Assembly: GCA_903904835.1 (NCBI GenBank)
Contig: CAIVEI010000068.1
Location: forward strand, 86,363-150,362
Origin: an uncultured Schlesneria sp.
Lineage (GTDB): Bacteria; Planctomycetota; Planctomycetia; Planctomycetales; Planctomycetaceae
DNA length: 64,000 nucleotides
Reading direction: 5' to 3'
Position numbers and translations under genes: made by a program. The notes under the pieces were generated by a model. The model was not told where the DNA came from. It ran no database searches and was given only the letters and a program-made list of their open reading frames with translations. This document shows positions 37,401 through 47,606 of the stretch, one piece after another (the stretch's first letter is position 1; every line of letters begins with the position of its first letter).

Positions 37401-38164
37401 CTGGAACCGAGGGTCAGGGGAAAGAAGGCCAGGGGAAAGAAGGTCAAGGACAGGGGGAAGGACAAACAAAAGGTGAAGGAAAAGGCGAGGGTCAGGGGAC
37501 GCCTGGCGAATCCGATAAACCCGGCCAGCCGTCGAATACACCAGGTGAAGGAAAAGGGACGGGTCAAGTTCCGGGGAATGGTCCTGGCCAGGGAGCCGGC
37601 GGTGAGGGAAGTCCAGGCGAACCATCTTCTGACGCCAGTTCGCGAACAGCGTCAAAAGCTGAAGGCAATGAACGTCCGTCGTCGCGTCAAAGTCCTGCAG
37701 GTTTGCGGAGTGGTAAGGGAGGAAGTAGTCAACGCCCCGGTGGCCCTGGTCGTGAACAACCACAACCGGGAGACGAGAATTCCGAAAACGGCAGCAGCGG
37801 AGGTAACGGCCAGGGGGGCGGGCCGCTGACAGGAGGGAACTATGCGGAATTCAATGAGAGACTTCGTGATGTCGAATCGATGATCAGTGATCCACGGTTA
37901 CAGGCAGAAGTTCAAAAAGTTCGGGACCGAGCCAGAAGTGCTCGTGCTGAATTCAAAAGGCACACGCAGACACCCAACTGGGATCTGGTCAGGACATCGG
38001 TGCATCAACCGATGATCGAACTTCAGCAACGGTTAGCAGACGAAATCGCCAAGCAGGAATCACCCGATTCGCTGGTTCCCGTCGATCGCGATCCTGTTCC
38101 GACACGTTATCGTGACCTCGTCCGTGGTTATTATGAACGGCTGGGATCTGGAAAAGATGAATAA
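34415..38164 (+). CDS. Giant membrane/coiled-coil protein
   Basis: A 1249-residue protein. Three hydrophobic spans lie at about 25-43, 48-66 and 140-160. A beta-rich extracytoplasmic region (about 175-500) looks like tandem Ig-type domains (VEPGDAELERGSSLLVLARF, then TYRVDFDGKQTSDYRITVYD). A long coiled coil follows (about 620-985) with LARRQEEMNQQLKELETQMR-type heptads, then a Gly/Gln/Lys-rich low-complexity linker (about 985-1141), and a conserved C-terminal segment (1141-1249: AEFNERLRDVESMISDPRLQ). The layout recalls DUF4175-like planctomycete proteins, which often sit beside MoxR/DUF58 genes, but none is here. I assign no function. It stands alone, 150 nt before clpS. Confidence 0.85.
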   Translation: MLEFQLGQQLSNVARRIGRLWMWRRLTWSWLILSLLVAGWAIAGRPVIPGIAWIFAAGTAATLVWIRSKTLATPKMDVARNIEQAFPDLNSRLLAAIEQCPDLQTGRMNVLQRQLISEAVHHARMNDWTEAVPPRQMTRAVIGQFAAMASFVIVGIIAMQASTKSAAAVAKNPAYVEPVKGELPLTVEPGDAELERGSSLLVLARFKGTPPADVHVIWKGTDANEVRLPLTKSLDDPVFASRIPVVKEDITYRVDFDGKQTSDYRITVYDLPSLVRADLHLQYPRYTKLEPKTLEDAFEATVVEGTTVTITCKVNKDLVAAKLVPANGPAFDLQLDPVNPQSYLIRFTPTARMKLKLELVDAAGRKNRDPEEFRIDVVPNKIPDLKLAFPGKDVKVSPLEEVALEASVIDDFGVLETGLVVQFPGRDPITLPLGQDLNGGQQHKLSSIQKLEDFRVQPDELMTYYLYADDHGPDGQRRRTSSDVFFAEIRSFEEIYRQVDQQGAGEMQNSQKPPESLAKLLELQKQIIIGTWKHVRMIEPKWSPKFAQDIGLLHESQTQALVKLSVLREKMNQPQLQPIFATIKDAMVKAESELGRAVAEQGFPPLTDASVAEQSAYQGLLKLRAKEHLLMQSKSKGNGQQNEEKEKLDLELKQKKDRYESEKGAAKKEESNVNREALAVLDRLKELARRQEEMNQQLKELETQMRQAKTEAEKEEIERRLKRLREEQQQLLHDSDELRNKLNKSTQQEMVAETKQQLEQTRQRMVETAEKLREGQVSQALNAGTRAERELKQLHEDFRKQTAAQFADAMRSMRDEVRQLADREKELSLQLAQLGEESRRSLRQSQERAQLQAEFQQQQQQANEIIDHAKQVVQQAETSEPLLSKQLYDMLRSTRESKMDQALTATQQLLKQGILPEAAKAEQQARSGIDQLKNGIERATESVLGNEVDSLKRAKKELAQLSQQLENEIRSNSKAGERDQQGKQPGKPGSGEGKAPGTEGQGKEGQGKEGQGQGEGQTKGEGKGEGQGTPGESDKPGQPSNTPGEGKGTGQVPGNGPGQGAGGEGSPGEPSSDASSRTASKAEGNERPSSRQSPAGLRSGKGGSSQRPGGPGREQPQPGDENSENGSSGGNGQGGGPLTGGNYAEFNERLRDVESMISDPRLQAEVQKVRDRARSARAEFKRHTQTPNWDLVRTSVHQPMIELQQRLADEIAKQESPDSLVPVDRDPVPTRYRDLVRGYYERLGSGKDE

Positions 38165-38340
38165 ACGTTAGAAACAAGAAATCAAAGTGGATACACTTTC
38201 TGAATCACACCATCTGTCGACAACTGGCTTTTCATCACTTCCGTCGCCAAATTCAGAATGAAAAAGGATTCATTTCCTGGATCGTGTAAACTTGACTGAC
38301 GGCATCAAGTCACTTCAGTCTCCAAAATCGGAATGACAGC

Positions 38341-38691
38341 ATGAGCGATATTGAAGAACTGGTCCAAGAAGAAACAATCGTCACGACGACTAAACCCGCT
38401 CCGGTGACGCGGACGAAAAGGCAACCTCAGTACACAGTCATTGTGCTGAACGACGACTTGCATACGTTTGCTTATGTGATTGACGCACTCTGTCGAGTCT
38501 GCGGCCATTCCTTAGAAGATGCTTACCAGTTGGCAGTTGAAATTGACGCCAACGGTCAGGCGGCGGTCTGGACCGGCGCGATGGAAGTCGCGGAGCTGAA
38601 GCGGGATCAGATCATCGGGTTTGGCAGCGATTTTTACGCGGAAAAACCAGTCACATTTCCACTGGGTTGTTTTATCGAACCACTCGCGTGA
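38341..38691 (+). CDS. clpS: ATP-dependent Clp protease adaptor ClpS
   Basis: A 116-residue protein with a 35-residue flexible N-terminal tail, then the ClpS core: YTVIVLNDDLHTFAYVIDAL at about 43-62 (the N-degron pocket), a Leu/His-rich helix, and the VWTGAMEVAELKRDQI region. ClpS delivers proteins with N-terminal Leu, Phe, Tyr or Trp to ClpAP. The pocket Asn-Asp of the NDD motif is present. The usual partner clpA is not nearby. Planctomycetes often carry several ClpS-like genes, and the C-terminal GSDFYAEKPVTFPL is a variant tail. Confidence 0.92.
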   Translation: MSDIEELVQEETIVTTTKPAPVTRTKRQPQYTVIVLNDDLHTFAYVIDALCRVCGHSLEDAYQLAVEIDANGQAAVWTGAMEVAELKRDQIIGFGSDFYAEKPVTFPLGCFIEPLA

Positions 38692-38820
38692 CTGGTTGCC
38701 TTTTTTGGTCATCACAACGGCAAACTGCGCTGGTTTTACGTTGATCCGTGAAGCCGCTAGAGTACTTCGATCCCGTGACATTTGTTTCACTTCACTGATT
38801 GACACCTGAGGACGACATTC

Positions 38821-40239
<1,419 letters not shown>

Positions 40240-40264
40240 TGACTTTTGATCGTCGATTCTTCAG

Positions 40265-40304
40265 CGAGCCGGCACTCTCAATCGAGCGTGTCGGCTCGGT
40301 TTTT
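40265..40304 (+). terminator. Rho-independent terminator
   Basis: CGAGCCGGCAC (40265-40275) pairs with GTGTCGGCTCG (40288-40298), an 11-bp stem with one G-U pair and a 12-nt loop, followed by GTTTTT. It lies 25 nt after the stop of the Tat oxidoreductase and separates it from trpD. Confidence 0.85.
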
Positions 40305-40324
40305 GATGGGACAACTGACTGCTA

Positions 40325-41347
40325 ATGCATCAACACCTTAAACATGCCGTCACCGAGTTACTGGATGATCATCGTCTTTCGGCTGAAATCATGAAGTCTG
40401 CCGTCGGGGCGATCATGGATGGCGAATGCTCTGAGGCAGAAATCGCGGCGTTTCTGACTGCGCTCCGTTGTCGCGGGGAATCCGTTGGCGAATTGGTTGG
40501 TGCTGCAAAGGCAATGCGCGAGCGTGCAACGTCGATCACGTGTCGTACTCAACGCCTGCTTGACACATGTGGTACCGGCGGCGATCTACTGCAGACTTTT
40601 AATATCAGTACGGCGGCAGCCCTGGTTGCAGCAGCGGCCGGTCAGCCGGTTGCTAAGCATGGAAATCGCAGTGCGACAAGCACCAGTGGTTCAGCGGATG
40701 TGCTCGAAGCCCTTGGGGTCAATCTCAAATTGACGGCGGACCAGGTGGGACAATGCATCGACGAAATCGGTATCGGATTCTGTTTCGCTCCGTTACTGCA
40801 CGGGGCGATGAAACATGTTGCACCCGTTCGCAAGCAACTTGGATTTCGCACGATTTTCAATCTGCTTGGTCCTTTGACGAATCCAGCGGGTGCGACATTC
40901 CAGGTCATCGGAACAACGCGAACTCACGTTGCAGAACTGTTAGCCCAAGCTTTGCATGAACTGGGTATTCAACGGGCGCTGGTTGTTTGCGGAAATAATG
41001 AGCTGGACGAAGTCAGTCTGTGGGGTGAAACAGCCGTCTTCGAAGTCTCGCCATCGGGAGTGAACCGGCACGATTGGAATGCACACACGCTTGGTTTGCC
41101 AGAGTGCCAGGTTGATTCATTGCGTATCAGCGATGCCAGACAAAGTGCGGAAATTATCCGGCGAGTGTTTGCAGGCGAGCGAAGTCCCGCCTATGACATG
41201 GTGGTTGCCAATGCGGGGGCGGCTCTTCTTGCGGCGAATCAAGCCGATTCCATTCAAGCGGCCGTGGCTGCTGCCCAGGGCGTGATTGACCGGGGCGAAG
41301 CTTTGGCGTTGGTTGAACGATTAAAAGAATGGACGAATCGTCAATGA
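40325..41347 (+). CDS. trpD: Anthranilate phosphoribosyltransferase
   Basis: A 340-residue enzyme of tryptophan biosynthesis: anthranilate + PRPP gives phosphoribosyl-anthranilate. The helical N-terminal part (1-70) is followed by the PRPP motif [19 protein letters not shown] at about 78-96, the [20 protein letters not shown] loop at about 116-135, and [20 protein letters not shown] at about 156-175 for anthranilate. All usual contacts are present. No other trp gene is in the window, so the pathway is dispersed. It overlaps the next gene by ATGA. A strong terminator 20 nt upstream means its own promoter lies within that gap or overlaps its start region. Confidence 0.95.
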   Translation: MHQHLKHAVTELLDDHRLSAEIMKSAVGAIMDGECSEAEIAAFLTALRCRGESVGELVGAAKAMRERATSITCRTQRLLDTCGTGGDLLQTFNISTAAALVAAAAGQPVAKHGNRSATSTSGSADVLEALGVNLKLTADQVGQCIDEIGIGFCFAPLLHGAMKHVAPVRKQLGFRTIFNLLGPLTNPAGATFQVIGTTRTHVAELLAQALHELGIQRALVVCGNNELDEVSLWGETAVFEVSPSGVNRHDWNAHTLGLPECQVDSLRISDARQSAEIIRRVFAGERSPAYDMVVANAGAALLAANQADSIQAAVAAAQGVIDRGEALALVERLKEWTNRQ

Positions 41348-42093
41348 ATCTACGAACCGAAATCCTGAACGGTCTGACGTGCCACATCGCGGACGGTTTG
41401 TCTGAAGGGACACAGCCGCGTTGCGTGGTTGTACTCTGTCACGGATATGGAGCACCAGGAACGGACCTCGTCCCGCTGGGTCAAATGCTTCTGCGTCAGC
41501 CACGCATGTCCGGAGCGGTGCAGTTTCTGTTCCCGGAAGCTCCGTTGACTCTTGAAGCATTAGGCATGCCGGATGGGCGCGCGTGGTGGCCGATCGATAT
41601 GCGGCGATTGCAGATGGCAGCCGCTCTGGGAACTTTTCACGAACTGAGAAAAGATTGTCCGGCCGAACTTCCCGCTGCGCGTGAGATGTTACTCGGTCTG
41701 ATTCGACAGTGGTCCGAAAGAACCGGAGTTCCTTTGAGCCACTTCGTATTAGGTGGATTTTCGCAAGGTTCGATGCTGGCAACTGATGTCACACTGCAAC
41801 TCGACGAGAATCCGGGGGGACTCGTCATTTTGTCAGGCACGTTATTAAACGAAGATGTCTGGCTTGACCGCGCGACGCATCACAAAGCCTTGCGTGTCTT
41901 TCAGTCGCACGGCACAAATGACCCGATTTTGCCATTTTCGGCAGCAGGTTCATTGCGAGACCTGTTGAACCATGCGGGAGCTGATGTTGAATTCCTGCCA
42001 TTTTCGGGCGGCCACGAAATCCCCCACGCAGTCCTTGACCGTTTCGGAACATTTGTCAGGGAAATTATGGGAGACGGCAGGACACCGGTCTAA
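41344..42093 (+). CDS. Alpha/beta hydrolase, carboxylesterase/phospholipase type
   Basis: A 249-residue serine hydrolase. The oxyanion segment [20 protein letters not shown] is near the N-terminus, the nucleophile elbow is GGFSQGSM (Ser in GFSQG, about 143), the acid lies in [11 protein letters not shown], and the His in [11 protein letters not shown], giving a full Ser-Asp-His triad. This is the family of bacterial carboxylesterases and lysophospholipases (YpfH/EstB type), cytosolic as no signal is seen. The ATG at 41344 overlaps the trpD stop; an ATG five codons upstream lies inside trpD. The gene is between trpD and hslV with short gaps, so it is co-transcribed. Confidence 0.88.
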   Translation: MNLRTEILNGLTCHIADGLSEGTQPRCVVVLCHGYGAPGTDLVPLGQMLLRQPRMSGAVQFLFPEAPLTLEALGMPDGRAWWPIDMRRLQMAAALGTFHELRKDCPAELPAAREMLLGLIRQWSERTGVPLSHFVLGGFSQGSMLATDVTLQLDENPGGLVILSGTLLNEDVWLDRATHHKALRVFQSHGTNDPILPFSAAGSLRDLLNHAGADVEFLPFSGGHEIPHAVLDRFGTFVREIMGDGRTPV

Positions 42094-42117
42094 TCCTGGA
42101 AAATCCGTAAAAGAACC

Positions 42118-42702
42118 ATGCAAAACAAATCACGAGTCGAAACCCATTCAACAACAATCCTTGCGGTCAGGCATCGAGGTGAAGTGGCGTTGGGAGGTGA
42201 TGGTCAGGTCACTTATGGCACTGCCATCCTGAAGGCCGACACTCGAAAGATCCGGTGGATTCTCGACAAAAAAATGCTTGTCGGCTTCGCCGGGTCGACG
42301 GCCGATGCTTTCTCATTGCTGGAACGGTTTGAAGCGAAGGCCAAGAATTTTCCCGGAAACCTGCCGCGTGCGGCGACGGAGTTGGCTCGCGACTGGCGGA
42401 CCGATCGCATCCTGCGAAAGCTGGAAGCGATGATGATTGTCGTCGATGCCGAACATAGTCTGCTGGTCACCGGTCAGGGTGATGTCGTGCAGCCGGCCGA
42501 CGGAATTCTGGGGATCGGCTCCGGCGGAAACTATGCGGTGGCAGCAGCCCGAGGATTGATCCGCCACTCGAACCTTTCCGCGGCTGACATCGTACGTGAA
42601 TCGCTGAAAATCGCGTCCGAAATCGATATCTACACAAATGACAATATCATCGTCGAACAGTTTGGAATCACGAACAGGACAGACGTAACGCCTGGGCAGT
42701 GA
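42118..42702 (+). CDS. hslV: HslV (ClpQ) peptidase subunit of HslUV
   Basis: A 194-residue N-terminal-threonine peptidase forming two hexamer rings with HslU in the cytosol. The proteasome-like motif TTILAVRHRGEVALGGDGQV begins at T12; family HslV starts at the equivalent Thr straight after Met, so here an 11-residue propeptide (MQNKSRVETHS) must be removed. GDGQVTYG and the GSGGNYAVAAARGL region are conserved. It is 24 nt from the hydrolase and overlaps or nearly overlaps hslU. HslUV degrades misfolded proteins and regulators. Activity should be normal once processed. Confidence 0.95.
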   Translation: MQNKSRVETHSTTILAVRHRGEVALGGDGQVTYGTAILKADTRKIRWILDKKMLVGFAGSTADAFSLLERFEAKAKNFPGNLPRAATELARDWRTDRILRKLEAMMIVVDAEHSLLVTGQGDVVQPADGILGIGSGGNYAVAAARGLIRHSNLSAADIVRESLKIASEIDIYTNDNIIVEQFGITNRTDVTPGQ

Positions 42703-42719
42703 TTCGAAAGGGATCTATT

Positions 42720-44084
42720 TTGCGTGACATGACACCACGGCAGATTGTGGCAGAACTCGATCAGCACATTGTCGGACAGGACAAAGCTAAACGTGCCGTC
42801 GCAATTGCACTGAGAAATCGCTGGCGATGGCAGCGACTTGCCGAAGATGTCCGTCGCGAGATCACGCCTAAAAATATCATCATGATCGGTCCGACCGGGG
42901 TTGGAAAAACCGAAATCACACGACGCCTTGCCAAGCTCATCGGTTCACCGTTTGTCAAAGTCGAAGCAACGCGGTTCACCGAAGTGGGCTATGTCGGCCG
43001 AGACGTCGAAAGCATGATCCGCGAACTCGTCGATGCATCGATCAATCTGGTCAAGCAGCGGCGACGGGGTGAGGTCGAAAAGGATGCGACCAGGAATGTC
43101 GAAGACAGGTTGCTCGATTTACTCGTTCCGCATGAACCTCGGCAGCTTCCTCGTGATGACGAGAACGAGTCAGCCGGCCAAGACGAACATGAAGCACGGC
43201 ATGAAAGGACACGAGAAAAGTTTCGGCAGATGCTTCGTACGGGGTCGCTCGACGAACGACAGGTCGAACTGTCAGTGCAACAACGGAAGGTTCCAGTCCA
43301 GATGTTTTCGAACATGGGCTTGGAGCAGATGGATGTTGATTTTCAGCAGTTATTCGAACGTGTGATGCCAAAGCAGTCGAAGGACCGCAAAGTCACTGTC
43401 AAAGAGGCTCGCCGCATTCTGCTCGAACAAGAAACCGAATCATTACTCGACAAGGACGCGATTCACGACGAAGCGTTGCGACTCGCCGAAGATAGTGGAA
43501 TCGTGTTTCTGGATGAAATCGACAAGATCTGCACGTCAGGCGAATCTGGTCACGGCGGCACGGACGTCAGTCGTCAGGGTGTCCAGCGCGATCTGCTTCC
43601 GATTGTTGAAGGGGCCACCGTCAACACCCGATATGGCTCGATTAAGACTGACCATATTCTGTTTATTGCCGCAGGAGCGTTTCATTCGTCGAGGCCCGCA
43701 GACCTGATGCCGGAACTGCAGGGTCGGTTTCCCATCCGTGTGGAGTTGGATGACCTCACGAAATCGGACTTCCTTCGAATTTTGACCGAGCCATCGGCCT
43801 CGATCACGCGGCAGTATCAGCAATTACTTGAAGTCGACGGAATTCACGTCTCTTTTACGACGGACGGTCTTGCGGAAATTGCCGAAGTCGCCTGGCGGGT
43901 CAACCAGTCGACTCAAAATATCGGAGCTCGCCGGCTGCATACGATCATGGAACGTCTCTTGGAAAACATCAGCTTTGAAGGCCCGGATGCAACGGCGACT
44001 CAGATCAGTGTTGATCGCGACTTCGTCAAACGGCAACTCGAAGAAATCAGCCAGGACGAAGACCTGAGTAAATTTATTCTGTAA
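42720..44084 (+). CDS. hslU: HslU (ClpY) ATPase subunit of HslUV
   Basis: A 454-residue AAA+ unfoldase that feeds HslV. From the TTG start at 42720, which has AAAGGGA seven bases upstream, it reads MRDMTPRQIVAELDQHIVGQ, the normal family opening. The alternative GTG at 42699 overlaps hslV and adds seven residues; an ATG at 42729 is also possible but too far from the site. Walker A GPTGVGKT is at about 57-64, the I-domain about 110-240, and Walker B GIVFLDEIDK in the ATPase core. The C-terminus LSKFIL is the tail that inserts into HslV to activate it, and it is intact. A dispersed hairpin repeat follows about 50 nt downstream. Confidence 0.95.
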   Translation: MRDMTPRQIVAELDQHIVGQDKAKRAVAIALRNRWRWQRLAEDVRREITPKNIIMIGPTGVGKTEITRRLAKLIGSPFVKVEATRFTEVGYVGRDVESMIRELVDASINLVKQRRRGEVEKDATRNVEDRLLDLLVPHEPRQLPRDDENESAGQDEHEARHERTREKFRQMLRTGSLDERQVELSVQQRKVPVQMFSNMGLEQMDVDFQQLFERVMPKQSKDRKVTVKEARRILLEQETESLLDKDAIHDEALRLAEDSGIVFLDEIDKICTSGESGHGGTDVSRQGVQRDLLPIVEGATVNTRYGSIKTDHILFIAAGAFHSSRPADLMPELQGRFPIRVELDDLTKSDFLRILTEPSASITRQYQQLLEVDGIHVSFTTDGLAEIAEVAWRVNQSTQNIGARRLHTIMERLLENISFEGPDATATQISVDRDFVKRQLEEISQDEDLSKFIL

Positions 44085-44132
44085 GCCCCGTTGGGTTGTG
44101 AGTTTTTGTAAGTTTAAACGGCGAGCCAAAAC

Positions 44133-44156
44133 CGTAGCATGGGCTTCAGCCCGTGC
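44133..44156 (+). repeat. 24-nt hairpin repeat, copy 2
   Basis: Identical to 4570-4593 in opposite orientation: CGTA, then GCATGGGC-TTCA-GCCCGTGC. It sits 48 nt after hslU in the 280-nt gap before the DUF3500 gene. On the minus strand a TTTT follows the stem, on the plus strand none, so it is not a standard terminator for hslU. Confidence 0.75.
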
Positions 44157-44364
44157 AATAAAATCGGGCGACCTCACTGTGTGCATATTCCAGAGAATCT
44201 GCGCATACTGTCGGGAAAAGTGCTGTTTCGAATTCGCGTACTTCCGGTTGACGAGATTTTTGAGGGTTCGGTGAATTCGAACCCGTCTGCATGGTTCAAT
44301 TAGGAAGTTATTAAACGGCACCAATGGCATCGCTCCCCTTTTGCCTTTTAATTCGGAGATTAAC

Positions 44365-45388
44365 ATGCAACAGTCCCCTGATTGCTCGAATAGCGAGAAT
44401 TTACCTGTCTCGCGACGTGGCTTTGTTCAAACTGTTGGCGTCGCGGCGGCAGTTGCGGCTGCGCCGCGGGTCGGCGTGCCCGATGAGCCAGCTAAGCTGG
44501 TCTCGGAATCGCTGGTCACGAAGCTCTACAATAGTTTGACGCCCACCCAGAAGAAGAGCATCTGTTTCGACTGGGACCACAAGGATGATCGTGGGCTCTT
44601 GCGGATGCACGTGTCGAATAATTGGCAGATAACGGGAGATCACAAGATTGCCACCGGGTTCTACACGAAGGACCAGCAAGAGATTATTGTTTTGGGGGCT
44701 TTACTCACCCGACTGGCACGATCGGATCAAAAAACAATTGCAGGACGATGCGGGTGGTTACGGCAAAGAACATTCGATCGCGATCTTCGGGCAACCGGGA
44801 GCGGGTAAGTTCGAATTTGTCATGACGGGTCGGTACCTGACGATCCGGTGTGACGGGAATAGTGTTGAACACGTGGCGTTTGGCGGTCCGATTTTTTATG
44901 GACATGCCGCGTCAGGGTTTGATGAAAAGGTCGGGCATCCTGGAAATGTCTATTGGTATCAGGCTCAGAAAGCGAACAGCCTGTTCAAAATGCTCGACGG
45001 CAAGCAACGAGATCAAGCCTTGGTTGAACAAGCTCCAGAAGAAAGCAGCGTTCACTTCGGCGGTCCGGATGGGCGTCCACAAGGAATTGTCATCAGTGAA
45101 CTGTCGTCCGATCAGAAAGATTACGCTCAGAAGGTGCTGGACGCGCTGGTCGAACCTTATCGAACAACTGATCGTGACGAAGTTCTTAAGTGCCTCAAGG
45201 CTCAAGGTGGCCTCGACAAGTGTCGATTGGCATTCTACAAGTCGGATGATCTTGGCAATGACGGCGAATGGGATAATTGGCGGCTGGAAGGCCCCTCGTT
45301 CGTCTGGCATTATCGAGGAACCCCGCACGTACATGTTTGGGTTAATGTAGCAGATAATCCGACGGTGAAGATCACCACGGGAGGCTAA
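44365..45388 (+). pseudogene. DUF3500 secreted protein, disrupted by a frameshift
   Basis: The 5' part from the ATG at 44365 (GGAG six bases upstream) gives a Tat-like signal SRRGFVQTVGVAAAVAAAP, then LYNSLTPTQKKSICFDWDHK, a DUF3500 opening. At about 44689, within ATTGTTTTGGGGGC, the frame changes: the reading goes from QQEIIV into FWGLYSPDWHDRIKKQL and on through FGGPIFYGHAASG to TPHVHVWVNVADNP and a normal stop. The two halves join as one DUF3500 protein of about 340 residues if one base is removed or two added. It may be a real pseudogene, a sequencing error at the T4G5 run, or programmed slippage. DUF3500 proteins are exported, function unknown. The next gene overlaps or abuts its stop. 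Confidence 0.75.
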
Positions 45389-45393
45389 TGAAT

Positions 45394-46221
45394 ATGACGA
45401 CATCCAATCCGCTGCGCCTGCTAGTCATTGGTGCTCATCCGGATGACTGCGAGTTGAAAGCGGGCGGATTGACGGCGCTGTATCGTGACGCCGGACACCA
45501 GGTCAAGTACGTCAGCGTCACAAATGGCGAAGCGGGGCATCAGCGACTGAGTCCGACCGAGCTGACCAAAGTCCGTCGCGCCGAAGCAGACGCAGTCGCT
45601 TCGTTGATGGGGATCGAATACGAAATTCTCGGCAATCGCGATGGACAGTTACAACCAACGCTGGAGGCTCGCTTCGAATTGATCGGGTTGATCCGCCGCT
45701 ATCAACCTGACTTGATCCTGACGCATCGTCCAAATGACTATCATCCCGATCATCGAGCGACTTCGACGCTCGTTTGCGATGCAGCCTATATGGTGATCGT
45801 GCCTCATATCGTTCCGGAAGTTCCCGCACTGCGAGTGAACCCGGTGATTGCCTACCTTTCCGATCACTTTCAACGCCCCAGACCGTTCCACCCGACAGTC
45901 GTCGTGGACGTCGAACCGGTTCTGGAACGAATCATTGATCAGATGGAATGCCACTGTTCGCAATTCTTCGACTGGCTTCCGTATACACTCGGCCAGGAGG
46001 ATACGTTTCCGCGCGACGCGGCAGCTCAACGGGCGTATGCGAGAGAATTTTACGATCAGTTTAACGGTCCACTTGCTGATCGATATCGGGACCTGATTGT
46101 CGATACCTACGGAAAAAAACGAGGGCGAAAGATCCGTTGGATTGAGGCTTTTGAGCCATGTGAATACGGATCGCCTCTGACGGACGAAGCACGCGCGCGA
46201 TTGTTTCCGATGCTCCCTTGA
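45394..46221 (+). CDS. PIG-L family deacetylase (LmbE-like)
   Basis: A 275-residue zinc-dependent N-deacetylase-like protein. Metal-site motifs are complete: GAHPDDCELKAGG (HPDD, about residue 14-17) and HRPNDYHPDHRAT (HPDH, about 115). The family removes acetyl from GlcNAc-type substrates in mycothiol, bacillithiol or glycan metabolism; substrate here is unknown. The second ATG (45394) has GGGAGG nine bases before it; the first (45388) overlaps the preceding stop and is only 3 bases from the site. It shares the strand and transcript with the disrupted DUF3500 gene. No signal peptide, so it is cytosolic. Confidence 0.9.
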   Translation: MTTSNPLRLLVIGAHPDDCELKAGGLTALYRDAGHQVKYVSVTNGEAGHQRLSPTELTKVRRAEADAVASLMGIEYEILGNRDGQLQPTLEARFELIGLIRRYQPDLILTHRPNDYHPDHRATSTLVCDAAYMVIVPHIVPEVPALRVNPVIAYLSDHFQRPRPFHPTVVVDVEPVLERIIDQMECHCSQFFDWLPYTLGQEDTFPRDAAAQRAYAREFYDQFNGPLADRYRDLIVDTYGKKRGRKIRWIEAFEPCEYGSPLTDEARARLFPMLP

Positions 46222-46233
46222 TCGATGTTGGAT

Positions 46234-47454
46234 TCATGGCAGTTTCACGTCATTCTCAGCACTCAGTTTCTGAATCAGTGAGACTCCACCGACTCTGACG
46301 TCTCCTCCGCTTAAGAATGGCCCAGATCCGTTCGTCACATGATTGGCTTCAATCACGCACGCTGTCGGATGAGGTGGGGTCGCACCGGGGGCGAAAGTGC
46401 TGAGTATCGCCGGGGAATTTCCATCGATTTTTCGCCAGAAACTGTTTCCCCGAATGGAGGCGGCTCGCAGCCGTCCGATCGTCATCAGCGGAAAATCAAA
46501 GCCGTAAGTCCCTATGTTATTTGTTTCGATGACAGCACCAAACACGGCTTGGCCCGGATGGTCTGCGAGGTTCATCGCGGAACCGATTACCAGCGGATGC
46601 TGAACATTTTCGAAATAATTGCTGGCAATTCGAAGAGCATGACAGGCGCCAGCCCCTTCGACGTTTCCCGAGTCTGATTGATCAAGTCGAATCCCTGAAG
46701 AGACCACCAGCCCATAGACCCCAAGTTCGACGATATTCCCTTCAAGTTGAACGTTCGCCGATTGTTCGACGTGGACAGCGCCTCCAACATCGCCCCCGCC
46801 AATGCGACAGTTCTGGATTCGTAACTTGTTACATTGCTGATAGGCCGTCACGGCGAATCCCCCGCCGCTGCAACCAATCGTGGATTCGCGAATTGTCACG
46901 TTATAACTTTCACGAAGCCTGACAGCGGCATCGGTGTTTTTGAGACTTCGCAACCAGCAATTATCGACCATCGCATCGATTCCACTCATTAAATCGAGAA
47001 CCGGATTACCGATATTGAGGGCCGAAAGTCCAATTAATTCAATCGCTCGATTTTGGGGTGTGGTTCCGCTGGCGACCAGCAGTGACGCAGAGCCGTCGCC
47101 CTGAATCAACGCGGGCTTTCCCTGAAAGGCTCCGCCACCTCGACATGGACGATGCCCAATCAATCGTTTTCCACCCGACTGATCACTACCTCCAATTTTC
47201 AGCGACCCAACGATTCGGTAAAAGGCGTCCACGTTGGGAAAGTGAATTTCTTCGCCAGCATCGATCGCAGCCTGGATGGCAGCCCGATCGTTGGTTTTGC
47301 CGTCACCGACGGCCCCGAAATCGATCACACTGACTCGACCACCCGAAGCCGGTCGTGCACTCTGACCAATCAACTGTCCGCCAGTTTGAATGTAAAACGC
47401 AAGAGTCACAACTCCGATACCGATTAATCCGACGACCGAAATTGTTCGATTCAT
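46234..47454 (-). CDS. Exported right-handed beta-helix protein
   Basis: A 406-residue protein with an N-terminal hydrophobic signal or anchor (residues 4-25, VVGLIGIGVVTLAFYIQTGG). The pectate-lyase-superfamily opening VSVIDFGAVGDGKTNDRAAI is at about 42-61, followed by short beta-helix rungs rich in N, V, I and G (NKLRIQNCRIGGGDVGGAVH, then VQLEGNIVELGVYGLVVSSG). Such proteins act on or bind polysaccharides outside the cell. I choose the ATG at 47454 with GAAAG six bases upstream over starts 37 codons earlier. Active-site residues cannot be placed by eye. It is divergent from the SDR gene, with a 150-nt shared promoter region. Confidence 0.8.
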   Translation of the reverse strand: MNRTISVVGLIGIGVVTLAFYIQTGGQLIGQSARPASGGRVSVIDFGAVGDGKTNDRAAIQAAIDAGEEIHFPNVDAFYRIVGSLKIGGSDQSGGKRLIGHRPCRGGGAFQGKPALIQGDGSASLLVASGTTPQNRAIELIGLSALNIGNPVLDLMSGIDAMVDNCWLRSLKNTDAAVRLRESYNVTIRESTIGCSGGGFAVTAYQQCNKLRIQNCRIGGGDVGGAVHVEQSANVQLEGNIVELGVYGLVVSSGIRLDQSDSGNVEGAGACHALRIASNYFENVQHPLVIGSAMNLADHPGQAVFGAVIETNNIGTYGFDFPLMTIGRLRAASIRGNSFWRKIDGNSPAILSTFAPGATPPHPTACVIEANHVTNGSGPFLSGGDVRVGGVSLIQKLSAENDVKLP

Positions 47455-47606
47455 GATCATCTTTCGAAACGATAACCTGTTCTTAAATGGCTCGGCGAAT
47501 TTAGTCTGAATTGGTATGACGAATTTGTTGATCGCCGAGCGTAGCGAGTTAATCGAAAACGTCATATCTTCGCAGCACGATTAAAATTCACACTGGAGAA
47601 CTTACC

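Noticed and set aside
36242..37763. Long minus-strand open frames inside the giant coiled-coil gene
   Set aside because: Phe/Leu- or Arg-rich shadows of the coiled-coil and low-complexity codons.
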